Source: Actinernus sp. WN-2022 | Lineage: Eukaryota > Cnidaria > Anthozoa > Actiniaria > Actinernidae | Direction: 5' to 3' | Assembly (NCBI GenBank): GCA_030867875.1 | Contig: JAOWCC010000019.1 | Location: 79,512,861-79,576,860 of the forward strand | DNA: 64,000 nt | Shown here: positions 45,101-54,778 of the stretch, piece by piece | Layout: each line of letters begins with the position of its first letter | Numbering within the stretch: the first letter of the stretch is position 1 | Translations under genes and position numbers: made by a program | The notes under the pieces: model-generated | Seen by the model: the letters and a program-made list of their open reading frames with translations, nothing else | Databases searched by the model: none | Told to the model about the DNA's origin: nothing

Positions 45101-47071
45101 AAAAGCTTTCTGATGATGTAATATTTTTGAAACATGTTTTAAAGGTTAATTTTCACCAAAAAAGGAGGCATCCCTTATGACGTCACAACAACGTAACAAT
45201 ACAGAAACAATTGTCCTGAAAAATGTAGTCTTACTTTGTTACCAACCTGCCAACATTTCGTCAAATTTAGAGTAGAAGTAAGGAAATGGCGTTACTTTTA
45301 CGTTTTATGTTACACTCAACCCCGCCGTTTTTACGGTTATTCGTGCCCGGCGTGATTTGTGAACTGTTTTGTCAAAAAATAAGAAAACTACTTAAAAGCT
45401 AAGCCTAAGACTTTAACAGGTTGAAGTTTTCGTAATTTGTAATTCACTGTGAGTTTACTAAGTTATAAAATTATTTACTAAAAAAGTTGAAACCCTCGGT
45501 AATTTGTATTTGATAGCAGAGCCTTCGTTCTTTTGGCCAGCGGAGCATACCGTTTTGCCGCGGTGCAGTCCTACCCACTACACTACAAGCTACGTTTGTT
45601 GAAAGGACCGAGATAAAATAACAATGAGAAGCCTTGTGAACAGTAATTTTATACGACTATGTACATTGTACGACCCTTGTACTAGGCAAATAATGCTACC
45701 TAGTGGATTTATGAAAAGGTAATATCATGATCACCTCGGTTTTCTTTGTTTGTTTAGGGACATTTAATCTTTTAATTCCCTCGTCAACATGTATACTTGT
45801 TCTATTTTCCCTCACTGACATGCAAGAGGGAAAATTTGAAGGGCATGTACGCTGATGAGAGAACATTGGACTGTCCCTTGGCACACAGGGTTATGGCGCA
45901 GTGCCTGTTGTAAGCCTTGTACCCTACCTAGTTTTTGGTTCAAGAAAGTTGTTCTCTTCATTTCTCAAACCCGCTTCTTCCATGTGGGATACTTAAAACC
46001 ACAAACGTGACGTGCATGCTCAGTTTATTGTATTTTAGTTTTATTCTTCTAAAAATAACACGCTTGTCCCCAGGCGAAGCCAGGGTCATTCACAATCAAT
46101 GGCGCTCAATCAAGCATATTAGGGACCTTTAGCAACCACGACGGCAACGTCTAGGACGACGGCATAACACAATAGCCTTAATTAGAAAATACAATAACTG
46201 CACGTGAAAATGCACGCAGTCGCCTACATTTTCACCGTTCTCTGCAAAAACATAACGTAAAAAAAACAAATTGTACGTTTTAAAGACAACGCGAACATAA
46301 GAAAGTAAATCTAAACATTTTTCGTTCGGCGTGAACGGAACTCTATAGTCATTACATTTTTCGAAAATGTGGTTGTGAAAAACAATTCAAGGCGAACAAG
46401 GGAAATAATAAACACCAAATTTCGGGAGAAAGCACTTTTCTACGTACGTCCCGTCGTCACTGCCGTCTCCGTCCTGGTTGCTAAAGGTCCCTAATAACAA
46501 CTCAACTGCGACGTCTTTGGTTTAGGCAGAGAAAACTAAACTTCTCAGAGATTTGTTCCGTTCCTCGGTGATAATAGTATTACAAAGTGATAGCATGACA
46601 TTTCGGAAAATTAGTAATTAAATTTCCCCTCGGGCCTCGGGACGATCTGTAAAAGTCTCTCTGCCTGCTGCGTTGGGACTTCCACAAACCCCCTCGGCTC
46701 TCAGGGAAATTTAATCACTAATTTCCCTCATGTCATTCTATTACTTATACATATTGATATTACGTACAATGAGAAAACCTCGCCATTGTGAAAACATAGC
46801 TTTTTCAATCGTCCTTCCGTCCGGATGTATGTGATTTATCAGTTACCTCGGGCGACGGCGCCCTTGATGAAATGTGACGAAGAGTTGCGGTACAAGTGCT
46901 GGACACGGACATTCTAAATCTAATGAATAATTAACGAGTTCAAAAGCCAATTGATGTTTAAATGTGTTCCTTTCCGATATCCCCAGCCTCGACTTGCCAT
47001 TGTTACACGCTGGAGGGTATATATATATATGGAAGTTCATCGTTAGTTTTTACCGCCTTTTTCTATATTCA

Positions 47072-47105
<34 letters not shown>

Positions 47106-50100
47106 AAAAATGCAAAAATGTAAAATGAAATAGAAATAGAAATAAAAAATGTCGGCCTTTGATACCCGGTGAAACACGCCGTGTTGAGATACCAAACACG
47201 CCGAGATATCCAAATACGCCGTGAAGGGCACGATGTGTTTCCTAATCTAAATATTCATGACACTTGAAATTTAATTAAATACAGTAACATGGATTACATC
47301 CTAATCCCTGTAGATTTACACAAGGAGAAGTAAAGGAAATACAGAAATAAAAACCAGCGAACAGAGTATGACTCGAACCACCGATCTCACGAATGCCCCC
47401 TACTTCTTGTCCTCTGACATGCTCACTACACTATAGGAACGCTTGTTGACATAATTAAACCACAGAAAATAACAACGACAAACCTTGTGACAATAACTGT
47501 TAGCAGAAAAATTACCAGACAAACAATACTCCCTAATGATCTGTGAATACAGGTCAGATTATTTCAGTTGGAGAAGCAATGTCCACACCTCGAACTTCGT
47601 TTTTCATCAGGGGACTCCCAAACACCTCGAAACAATAAAAGCACTCGGCCGCTCCTCGTGCTTTCATTTTTCTCGGTGTTTGGATCCCCTGATGAAAGAC
47701 TCGCTCTCGTTTCAGAAATAGTACATGGAAATTGAGTTGTGAATTAAGAAAATAAGCTGATCATATTTTCAACCTAAAACAATTTTAATCATTAATTGGT
47801 AAAAAACCTGAAGTAACACCACGTATGCATTTGCTGTTAATTCATATATTGAATTCCCTCTTTAATACTGAATTTTGTGTCTGGGCAAGGGTGCCTATTC
47901 TGAGGGTATCAATGGGGTATAGCTGTAGTCAGTAAACAGCTAGTAAAATGCTAGGGTGGGGGTGGGCACTTATTGCAAATTTCGTATTAAAGGGAGATAT
48001 ACTTATTAGAGGGACTTCAATAGGCCATTTGCAGGAAACAGTCACGTACTGATATATCACTTCAATAACCAATGAATTGTACTCGTGATCCCATGGGAAA
48101 GGCTTTAGTGGAAACAGTCATGTGCTGATATATCACATCAGTAACCAATTGGAGTGAGCTTGTGATCCCATGGGAATGGCTTTATTTTAAACAGTCACGT
48201 GCTGATATTTCACATCAGTAACCAATGAGTAAGCTCGTGATCCCATGGTAAAGGCTTTAGTGGAAACAGTCACGTGCTGATATATCACATCAATAACGAA
48301 TGAATTGTACTCGTGATCCCATGGATGTCCCAAAGTGTTAGGATTCAGATATTGTTCAATGTTTTTCTGGGAATAGAGCCTTTTAGAGGGACAAGTTTTC
48401 ACGCCTGAATTATTGAACCACGTTAGCCAAATTTTGGTTACGAATAAGAGGCGAAAAAACATTTTACTTTGCTCTGTTGGTGAAAGGCTAAAATAAAATA
48501 AAAATGTATTTCCTTTATCTCTGAATCCAAAGGAGGTTATTCTATCCGGGAAAGGGGTGGCAGGGCACAAAATAAAATTTACATTTTCAGATGAATTTTA
48601 GTTATAGCGAAACCTTTAAATCAAGGGTGGACGCTAAATCGAAGAAATATGATAGATTCAATTCCAGAAAAAGGAAAGTTTCAGGTTCCAATTGCAGGAA
48701 TTAAATAATTTTGGGATACACAATAACAATTATTATTCCTTTCTTCATAGTTGATTTGTTTTTCTTAACAGTAACAATTAAGTATTTCAGCTGCCTTTCA
48801 TTTCACTGTGTTTGGTATTCTTTTGGCTAAAGTTGAACTAGTTGAGACCCTTCCACGGATCCACACTTTTCACAACACGAAACTGTAAAAAACTATTAAA
48901 ATTATTAGAGGAATTTATTGTGTAAAATAATATTCCTTACCAACTGCATGAATGATAGCTTTACAAGGCAGAGTCCCTGAGCCAGTAACAGCCACGTCTC
49001 CTGTTGATACTGGACCATGCTTTGACACATACTCATCACTTTCTTCCTGGATTTGGATACCACCATTTCTTACGATAGCTGCGGCAAGCTACAGAAAATG
49101 TATGGTTAGCTCCTGGCTATAAACATAGTAAGGATTCCTTGTGTCACCTTGCTAGATTAGCTATTTAGTTATTTTTAGGTGTCCTATACCCTTACCTTAG
49201 TCAGTGTTCGCTAAGCAAATGTTTAGTCCAGAACACAGGAAACCAGTGTTTAGAGACTGTCTGTGTAATATGCATCTACAATCAAATCAAGTCAGACATG
49301 TGTCCCATTGCATTTTAAATTTGGGAACATTTGTTGTGGCAATGGAGACAATTTTTCCAAACTTAAAAATATTTTGGGAACATTTTCCAAGTTTAGTTTG
49401 ATTCATCTTTATATACTAGCTGAAAATGGATTGAAACACTAGGACATGAAGTATCTAATTCTAATCTATGAACCAGGCTCCACAGTTTTATTTTAAAGGG
49501 AACCTCAGCTGAAAAACTATGTTTGCTCTCAAGTGTTTGTTATGGATGCCTAAGTCTGTTTCTGTGTTTGTCTCCAGTAAATTGTACACCAGATGTCATT
49601 TATGCACCGATTTTCCTCTCGATAAGACTCATATGAATTTCCTGTGTGCCGCCATCTTGGACATCATGACATCACAGTGTTGCCCTATTGTCGCATAACA
49701 AAAGAGCTATTGTTTTCTGACAATAAGACAACACTGTGATGTCATAAATTTCAAGATGGTGGCGCAAAGGAAATTCAAATGAGTTTTATTGACAGGAAAA
49801 TTGTTGCATAAATGACATCTAGTGTACAATTTACTGAAGACAAACACAGAAACAGACTTAGGCATGACCATAACAAACACTTGAGAGCAAACATTGTTTT
49901 TCAGCCGAGGTTACTTTAACTAAAACAAATATTAGTGAGAACAAAAACCTTTCTTTACAACAATCGAAAAATTATGGCCAGCAAATAATATAGTCTGCAA
50001 ACAAGCTCATGGGGGAGGGAGGGAGAAGGATATCAGGACATGATGGGGTTCTCCATTCCCTACTCTACCCAATCCCCCTCCCCTTCTCCTACCCCCCTCC

Positions 50101-52361
50101 CCCACCCCAGAGCCTTTGAGTACAGTGATGTGTGTCCCACATAAACATTTTTTTTGCAAAGGTTAAAGCCCTTAAAAGTGCTGAAGCCCAAAACCATGCC
50201 CTAGTCAATGAACCGTCTCACATACCTGAGTACATGGTCGAAACATCAAGAGCTATTATTAAATATACTACAGACAGTGACTTCATTGTGGGACTATTAT
50301 GGCAAATTTCCTGATATTTATTAACTTTTACCTTAGAGAATCAAATATGATAGCTTATTAAGTTCTCTTACCCCTCCTCCATGTTTGAGCCAAGAATTGG
50401 CAGCATTCACAATAACATCTACAGACTCCCTCGTAATGTCATTCTCAACGACTTGACAAGAAAGAAAAGGGACATGCAAAGTCTTAGTAAACTCTGGCTA
50501 GAATTGCTGTATCTGCAAGAACTGTGACTAGTGAACAAAACATAATCTTGTACCTTGTGCAACCTAACTTGAATGTTTTAAAAACATAGGTACAAAATGT
50601 AGAGTAACTTATGAGTTAACACAAATGATTTATTATAAGCTCAACAGACAATTATACATTTTAAGTCAGTGTCCATAACGGCACTGCATGACTTGTACCC
50701 AGTCATTATTTAATAATCTAAGAAAGAAAATGCAAGAAAAAAATTGGAACGAGTAAGATTTCCCTTAGTCTCCCTCGCAGCCGTTTCCTTTGTCGTCACG
50801 CTGACAAAGGAAACGGCCGCGAGGGAGACTAGATTTCCCTGTGCACCTCGTAATCTTAATTTCACAACCCCTGTAGGTAAACAAGTGCTTGTAGGAATTC
50901 TTCTGGGGCCCATTTTTCCTAGCTTGAATGTTTACTGGAATTGCCCCCCCCAAAAAAACTGATTTCAAATGGTCCACCCCTTTTTGGCAGATACCTTCAA
51001 TTTTCTTCACAAGCCCTCCTGTGATTGGTGACACAAAAATTGTTGCCATGATGGCAGGCTGAAAAATATAAAATACAATAAATCAATCAGTAAAAGTATT
51101 TTTTTGTGAAACATTATAACATTTTCAGGGAACATGTACAGGTACTTCATGCTTGAAGAGGCACATATGCTGCATGGGTAATCGGGGGAAAGATGGCGGG
51201 AATACACCAGTGTTTGACATGAATGAGAATCTGGTGTTAAATATTTTGCCCAAAATTCTACTTCTAAAACATTTGATTTGATTAGTAATTTAAACTATAT
51301 GAAAACTAAGGATGGTTGCATGATAAAGGATTTTAATTTGCTGATGAAATTAATGAGGGTATTAGACATATTTGAGCCCTGCAAATATCCAGTTTAACTT
51401 GTGTTATTACATGTATATGTTTTCACTTTGCTTGATTTGATCACATACAGCTTTTAACATCAAATATGTGAGTAATTCAACTCCAGACTGAATATTTCAT
51501 AGGATGCTTTAAGCAGTTTTGAAATTTTATCAACAGAATATTTTGCCACAATATCTTGTTTTACCACAACTGCCGGTAATCTCGCGATCTGATTGGTTGA
51601 AGTACGGTGGTAAATGAGAGTCCAGACAACGGTGCTGACGCGAGAAAGTTATAGACAACGCTGGCTCTTTCAAAGCTGTCACGCTTTGTAACGAAACTTC
51701 CTTGTACATTTTCTAATATTGTTGTAAAAAACAAATTTCCTCTGGTTTTCCGTGGTGTGGAGACTCTTATTTACCACGATTTACGTCATCACATGGTCAA
51801 AATTTGTTGTGGACTCTCTTGGCTCCGCCTCGGGAGTCCACAACAAATTTTGACCATGTGATGACGTAAATCGTGGTAAATAAGAGTCCACACCACGGAA
51901 AACCAGTGGAAATTTGCTAAAGTTCTAGGGTGCACGGTCGTGTTCCGAAAAAAGGATAGTGATCAAAACATTTCATATCAGATTCTCATACAAACACTGT
52001 CATATTTGTCCTAATTACCAAGCATGCACCTTTGAGCATGGAAGTGGTCTTTTAGGAATATATTATATGGGGTTAGATGATACATGTACATCATTTGTAG
52101 ACCACTCATCTAAATCCTGGCATACTTAATCGAACATTGGAAATCCAATTCATCAATTAAATTTTAGTTTGTTGTAAAAAACAAACTTATATACCCCCCC
52201 CCCCCCCCCCCCCCCAAATAATAATCAGGATATTGAATAAAAGTTTAATAATCCATTGGCTATCGATCATTAATATATAACCAATCAATCATAAGTCACA
52301 GAAATATGCATGGCGTTTTTCATCCAACAGCGATACTTACTGCCACGTCATCCATTGTCAT
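38781..52361 (-). CDS. stand-alone macro-domain protein, five exons
   Basis: The predicted protein binds ADP-ribose or ADP-ribosylated targets; whether it is a reader or a hydrolase is not decided by sequence alone. Exons 52361-52341, 51058-50995, 50451-50372, 49088-48941 and 39115-38781 total 648 nt and join in frame to 215 residues, all with GT-AG borders and phases 0, 1, 0, 1. Motifs in order are [18 protein letters not shown] (30-47, with the adenine-contacting Asp33 and the NAAN motif), HGGG (52-55), [31 protein letters not shown], and the second phosphate loop ISSGIFGFP (143-151). The order and the LAAAI after GGG resemble PARP14/PARP9 macro domains rather than MacroD-type hydrolases. 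There is no PARP catalytic domain, WWE or RRM in the reading frame. Confidence 0.85.
39116..39770. other. start of macro-domain intron 4, no element recognised
   Basis: Ordinary AT-rich intron sequence. The frames at 39167-39409 plus and 39465-39680 minus show no domain. Confidence 0.4.
39772..39816 (-). ncRNA. hammerhead-like or Penelope-type repeat motif
   Basis: Read on the minus strand the segment contains CTGACGAAGGGC, TAAC, GCTCGAAACGTC and flanking GCT/AGC arms. CUGANGA followed by a stem and then GAAA is the hammerhead ribozyme core order, and such minimal motifs are known in Penelope-like retroelements. One extra A after CTGACGA departs from the canonical core. A decayed relative lies at about 20884-20930. 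I am unsure whether it folds or cleaves. Confidence 0.3.
39988..40695 (-). mobile_element. 5-prime-truncated non-LTR retrotransposon (RT C-terminal end)
   Basis: From about 40693 down, the minus strand reads [19 protein letters not shown], then [31 protein letters not shown], then [20 protein letters not shown] and [13 protein letters not shown], ending in a stop near 40249. [15 protein letters not shown] and WNxLP...FK..LKT.LF are typical of the region C-terminal to reverse transcriptase in Jockey/CR1/RTE-group LINEs. A 3-prime UTR follows and ends in an (ATT)n tract at 39988-40012. Everything upstream of the C-terminal region is missing. Confidence 0.85.
41298..42340 (-). mobile_element. 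second 5-prime-truncated non-LTR retrotransposon remnant
   Basis: The minus strand from about 42331 reads [19 protein letters not shown], then [18 protein letters not shown], then [19 protein letters not shown] and [15 protein letters not shown] stop near 41801 is followed by more matching sequence ([19 protein letters not shown]), so the frame is broken. The KLLG...L.W..HV and QRVQNAA motifs mark it as a LINE RT C-terminal part of a different family from 39988-40695. The 3-prime end is an (ATT)n tract at 41299-41312. Confidence 0.85.
42633..43806. mobile_element. 1.17-kb GC-rich element with TCAATTGAAACCCCGGCC ends
   Basis: The left end TCAATTGAAACCCCGGCCCC and the following gacccccgggacatagcggg pair with the right end, which reads cccgctatgtcccggggg, then ggccggggtttcaattga. 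The inverted match is about 45 bp. The interior holds paired accctgacc/ggtcaggg phrases. The frames at 42518-42874 and 42621-43049 overlap on opposite strands and show no domain. No target duplication was resolved. Confidence 0.7.
43423..43520 (+). repeat. dispersed repeat with C-rich tract (partner 41035-41130)
   Basis: tcaaaaccctgacccacccc, gcggcacata and aatacgtcacaaacag followed by a C-rich run are shared with 41035-41130 in the same orientation. The family is unknown. Confidence 0.65.
44042..44285. mobile_element. inverted-repeat element, about 85-bp arms
   Basis: aattcatcaattgtaaactt, ctaggcaaaatattttactg and ttgagtggtgtagctttact on the left pair with the inverse on the right, ending gtttacaattgatgaatt. 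The loop is about 75 bp. Non-coding. Confidence 0.8.
45352..45600 (-). mobile_element. tRNA-derived SINE-like element (partner 14380-14672)
   Basis: On the minus strand the head reads TAGCTTGTAGTGTAGTGGG, TAGG, an A-box-like segment. The same body as at 14430-14670 follows, including gcggcaaaacggtatgctcc and ccgagggtttcaac, ending in gacaaaacagttcaca. It lies in the macro-domain intron 4. Confidence 0.6.
46122..46491. mobile_element. MITE with GGGACCTTTAGCAACCACGA ends
   Basis: GGGACCTTTAGCAACCACGA at the left pairs with the right end ggttgctaaaggtccc after a g/c-rich segment (ccgtcgtc). TA flanks both ends. About 370 bp, non-coding. Confidence 0.85.
46595..46736. mobile_element. small inverted-repeat element
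   Basis: The left arm atgacatttcggaaaattag continuing taattaaatttcccc pairs with the right arm gggaaatttaatcactaatt ... tgtcat. A half copy occurs at about 13690-13760. Confidence 0.75.
47076..47101. repeat. (TA)n microsatellite
   Basis: About 26 bases of alternating t/a. A shorter run lies at 47020-47030. Confidence 0.95.
47358..47440 (-). repeat. tRNA-like sequence, probably SINE-derived
   Basis: On the minus strand TATAGTGTAGTGAGCATG resembles a pol III A box and GGTTCGAGTC, about 40 bases downstream, a B box. The acceptor stem ends do not pair convincingly, so a functional tRNA gene is unlikely. Confidence 0.4.
47602..47698. repeat. inverted repeat with about 25-bp arms
   Basis: tttcatcaggggactcccaa pairs with its inverse gtttggatcccctgatgaaa about 70 bases downstream, and cactcggccg/cggtgt-like words lie between. 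Probably a short foldback element. Confidence 0.7.
48030..48335 (+). repeat. four-copy tandem repeat, period about 76 bp
   Basis: aacagtcacgt(a/g)ctgatatat recurs at 48037, 48113, 48189 and 48264, each followed by a cgtgatcccatgg block. Spacing is 75-76 bp with small indels. It lies in macro-domain intron 4. Confidence 0.9.
48941..49088 (-). CDS. macro-domain gene exon 4
   Basis: The acceptor ttctgtag is followed by CTTGCCGCAG at 49088 and the donor is CAGTTG|GTAAGG. Translation [19 protein letters not shown], then [19 protein letters not shown] and AIIHAVG, matches the centre of the macro fold. Confidence 0.88.
49493..49919. mobile_element. foldback element in macro-domain intron 3
   Basis: The left end TTAAAGGGAACCTCAGCTG and right end CAGCCGAGGTTACTTTAA pair. 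The arms extend about 190 bp (gctctcaagtgtttgttatg, cagtaaattgtacac, ccgccatctt) to a short centre near 49700. Non-coding. Confidence 0.85.
50372..50451 (-). CDS. macro-domain gene exon 3 (first ADP-ribose-binding motif)
   Basis: The acceptor ttcttgtcaag is followed by TCGTTGAG at 50451 and the donor is GGAGGG|GTAAGAG. Translation is [26 protein letters not shown], the hallmark N-terminal macro-domain segment. Confidence 0.85.
50767..50830. repeat. hairpin with 28-bp arms in macro-domain intron 2
   Basis: agtctccctcgcagccgttt at the left pairs with aaacggccgcgagggagact at the right around a 7-base centre. There is one mismatch near the middle of the arm. Confidence 0.8.
50995..51058 (-). CDS. 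macro-domain gene exon 2
   Basis: The acceptor tatatttttcag precedes CCTGCC at 51058 and the donor GAAG|GTATCT follows 50995. Translation [21 protein letters not shown], leads directly into VVENDIT of exon 3. An internal Met (PAIM) is an alternative start. Confidence 0.75.
51733..51915. mobile_element. foldback element in macro-domain intron 1
   Basis: ctggttttccgtggtgtgga, ttatttaccacgatttacgt and tggtcaaaatttgttgtgga at the left pair almost perfectly with the right half ending ggaaaaccag. The centre is ctctcttggctccgcctcgg. Arms are about 80 bp. Confidence 0.85.
52193..52216 (+). repeat. poly-C tract
   Basis: About 22 consecutive c in macro-domain intron 1. Confidence 0.95.
52341..52361 (-). 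CDS. macro-domain gene exon 1 (7 codons)
   Basis: ATG at 52361 (a second in frame at 52355) gives MTMDDVA, followed by the strong donor GCA|GTAAGTAT in phase 0. An in-frame stop lies a short way upstream, so the start is confined to these ATGs unless translation begins at the Met in exon 2. Such a small first exon is the least certain part of the model. Confidence 0.55.
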
Positions 52362-52773
52362 TAATGTACCCAGCCTTTTGAAATCATGGTTGGTACATTA
52401 GCATATTAACAATTGTAATGTTTATCAACACAAAGTATCGCTATAGCAATCAAGTCTTTGATTACTCAGGGCCGTAGCGCCCTTAGGGGCCGGGGGGGGC
52501 TCGTGCCCCCCCAAATGTTTTCCAAAAACAAACAAACAAGGTACCTGGCCCCCTCGGAAACCCAGGGGTTAGGTTGCGAAATGACTTTGTGCCCCCCCCC
52601 CAGTTTTTCAGGGCATGCTACGGCCCTGTTACTATTTATTCAATCGATCGATTTTCATTGCATGATTATTGATTTCATTGATACGCTGTCTAAATGGACC
52701 TATAAACAAACAAAGTACAGTAACATAATTATTGTATAGTCATTATTTTCACTATTGCAGCCGTGCACATCCA

Positions 52774-52915
52774 GGCTAGCCTGCGTAGCAAGCGTTTCTG
52801 TGGGTTTTTTCGGAGCGTAGGAAGACGTTTTCGCTATTTTCGCGCGGCCAAATAGCGAAAAAGTCTTCCTACACTCCGAAAAAACACACAGAAACGCTTG
52901 CTACACACTGGCTAC
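52774..52915. mobile_element. inverted-repeat element between the divergent genes
   Basis: ggctagcctgcgtagcaagc, cgtttctgtgggttttttcg and gtaggaagacgttttcgcta pair with the right half ending cttgctacacactggctacc. The centre is cgcgcggcc. It lies in the roughly 830-bp interval between the macro-domain start (52361, minus) and the SDR start (53194, plus), so it may sit in a shared promoter region. Confidence 0.8.
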
Positions 52916-53193
52916 CTCCAGGCTCCAGTCCAGTCAGGGTAAATCGCTACTCTTGCTTCTAACAACCGGGCCAAAGTGGTTCTTATCTTCAAGAGGGACA
53001 GATATTTATTGTTACCTTATTCCTATGGGGTGCTGCTGAGACAGTAAATCCGCGACTTAATATAGCCCCAAGTCTAACGGCACAAACGCCCAGCGCCATA
53101 TTTTGAGCTCCTTTGCATTTGGTGAGAGTACCATGAAGCAATTAGTATCCAGTCCAGCAAGTGCATATGCATGCGGGTGTATGCGGCGGCATT

Positions 53194-53529
53194 ATGCAGT
53201 CGCTTGTGTGCTGCGCTTTCCTGTTGCTCACAGCCCTTTCCTCGACCGATGCCGACAGAAATACAAATTATCTTGTTCTAGGAGGGAACGGTTTACTTGG
53301 CGGTGAGCTAGTTTCTCGTTTACGGCTGCGAAACGCAGCCGATGTAACGATCGTCAATCGAGGCAATTGGTACTGGGATTCGCTACACCGCATCAAGCCA
53401 TTCGTAACTCATGTTCAATGTGACAGGCACAGTATTAAGAGCTGCAGCATGCTGCTGAAGGTAGCCAAGGAGAAGTTCTTCTTCGATGTCGTTTTTGATT
53501 TCAGCTCGTACTCAGCGCAACAACTCAGG
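53194..53529 (+). CDS. first exon of an SDR-type NAD(P)-binding protein with signal peptide
   Basis: The frame opens MQSLVCCAFLLLTALSSTDA, a plausible signal peptide (an in-frame ATG 33 bases upstream gives a longer, less signal-like start). It then reads NYLVLGGNGLLGGELVSRL, a Rossmann dinucleotide-binding motif at residues 29-37, and DVTIVNRGNWYWDS, where the Asn-Arg pair after the second strand suggests NADP preference. FDVVFDFSSYSAQQLR follows near the end. The pattern (GG..G..G, VNRG, a CDR turn, DVV.DFS.Y) is like atypical or extended SDRs such as CSP41-type epimerase-like proteins. The exon ends at CTCAGG|GTATGT in phase 0. Further exons, including the catalytic YxxxK, were not found in the remaining window. 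Confidence 0.7.
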
Positions 53530-53950
53530 GTATGTAACAGATATACAGACACAGGTAACCCAAGCAGTAATAATTAACTGGTGTTCCCGCTCAACGATAA
53601 CGCAACACGGTTTCAATTTTACGAGTTAAAAACCCAGTAACAATGCATCCAGTGTCTATTCAATACGGTATTGACATTACCGTTTAAGATTTGTTAAAAG
53701 TTCTAAGTCCAGTTCTTTAATCCTTGCCTTGAATTTGGAAATTTCTTGTTGAAAACTGATAGATATATATAATAATCGGGCTCCATGTTGAACCAAACAT
53801 ATGCGCCCTAATGTTTAACGTTCAGTCTAGACCTCTCGGCGAGAATTAAGTGTGGTTTGTATTCATAGTAGGACACGTCATCTTATGCATGTCTCTGCTT
53901 ACGCGCATTCAGTTCTCCGTTTACAATTCTTTGCTAATATGTATAGAGAT
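53530..53950. other. intron or intergenic sequence after the SDR exon
   Basis: AT-rich with no recognisable exon. This should be the start of the first intron of the SDR gene. Confidence 0.45.
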
Positions 53951-54090
53951 TATTACATGTTAAGAGCTTGATATCGTTTTTATTCACGAGGTTTTCGTAT
54001 CATATCGCGAACGAGCGAGTCCGCGAGCGAGTGATATGATACGAAAATCGAGTGAATAAAAACGATATCAGGCTCTTAACATGTCATAAT
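53951..54090. mobile_element. inverted-repeat element, about 60-bp arms
   Basis: ttacatgttaagagcttgat, atcgtttttattcac and ttttcgtatcatatc at the left pair with the inverse at the right ending cttaacatgtcataat. The centre is rich in gcgagcgag words. Confidence 0.8.
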
Positions 54091-54688
54091 TTCTTTATTA
54101 TACATTTAAAGTGAATACAATAACACAAAATTAAGCATAACAATTTTTTTTTCTAAAAGCAATAGTACAGTGAAGTGATCATATCGTATCACTTCACTGA
54201 TATGGATTTATTCACGGCTTTATCACACGGATATCATCCCCAAATGTGTAATAAACTAGTATACCTAACAGGTAGTGAATGCTGCTCCGCTCAGTTAAGG
54301 AAGTGTATTAGAAGAGAACCTACAGTAGCACTTTGGCAGGAAAAATATATTACTGGGTGATAACAATGCCAAGGTATTAGATGAATATATTTTGTAGTTT
54401 TGGGGCTATCGTGCGACTGAAACCTGTTTATATAAATAAGGTGTGGTGTGTATATATCTCAAACGTCGTCCCGATTTATGTTCATTTTGTCCCGACATAT
54501 CAACGATCTCCCGGTAAATTCCCTGAGCCTACCATTTCCCAACATTTCAGTTCTTATTGATTCCCGGCACAAAAAAATGCTGTTCTCCCCGGTGAAATCA
54601 ACTGTAATTGAGAATGTAATTGCATTCATTTCATACTTGACACGGTTTTCTTTGTTATTCATGAGGCTTTATTGCCATACATACGCCA

Positions 54689-54778
54689 TTATAAATGCAA
54701 GGGATGTATGAGAAAAGTTCCCGGGATGTATCTGGATACATCCCGGGAACTTTTCTCATACATCCCTTGCATTTATAA
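54689..54778. repeat. perfect 90-bp palindrome (44-bp arms, 2-base centre)
   Basis: The left arm starts ttataaatgcaagggatgta and ends cgggatgtatc. The right arm is its exact inverse after a central tg. No mismatch was seen in 44 positions. Perfect arms imply either very recent origin or ongoing correction. Confidence 0.9.

Noticed and set aside
47358..47440. Functional tRNA gene on the minus strand
   Set aside because: A- and B-box-like words are present, but the acceptor and anticodon stems do not pair convincingly; better explained as a SINE head.
50765..51049. 94-codon minus frame starting [12 protein letters not shown]
   Set aside because: Only its first part is exon 2 of the macro-domain gene; the remainder is intron, as shown by the GTATCT donor and the correct joining to exon 3.
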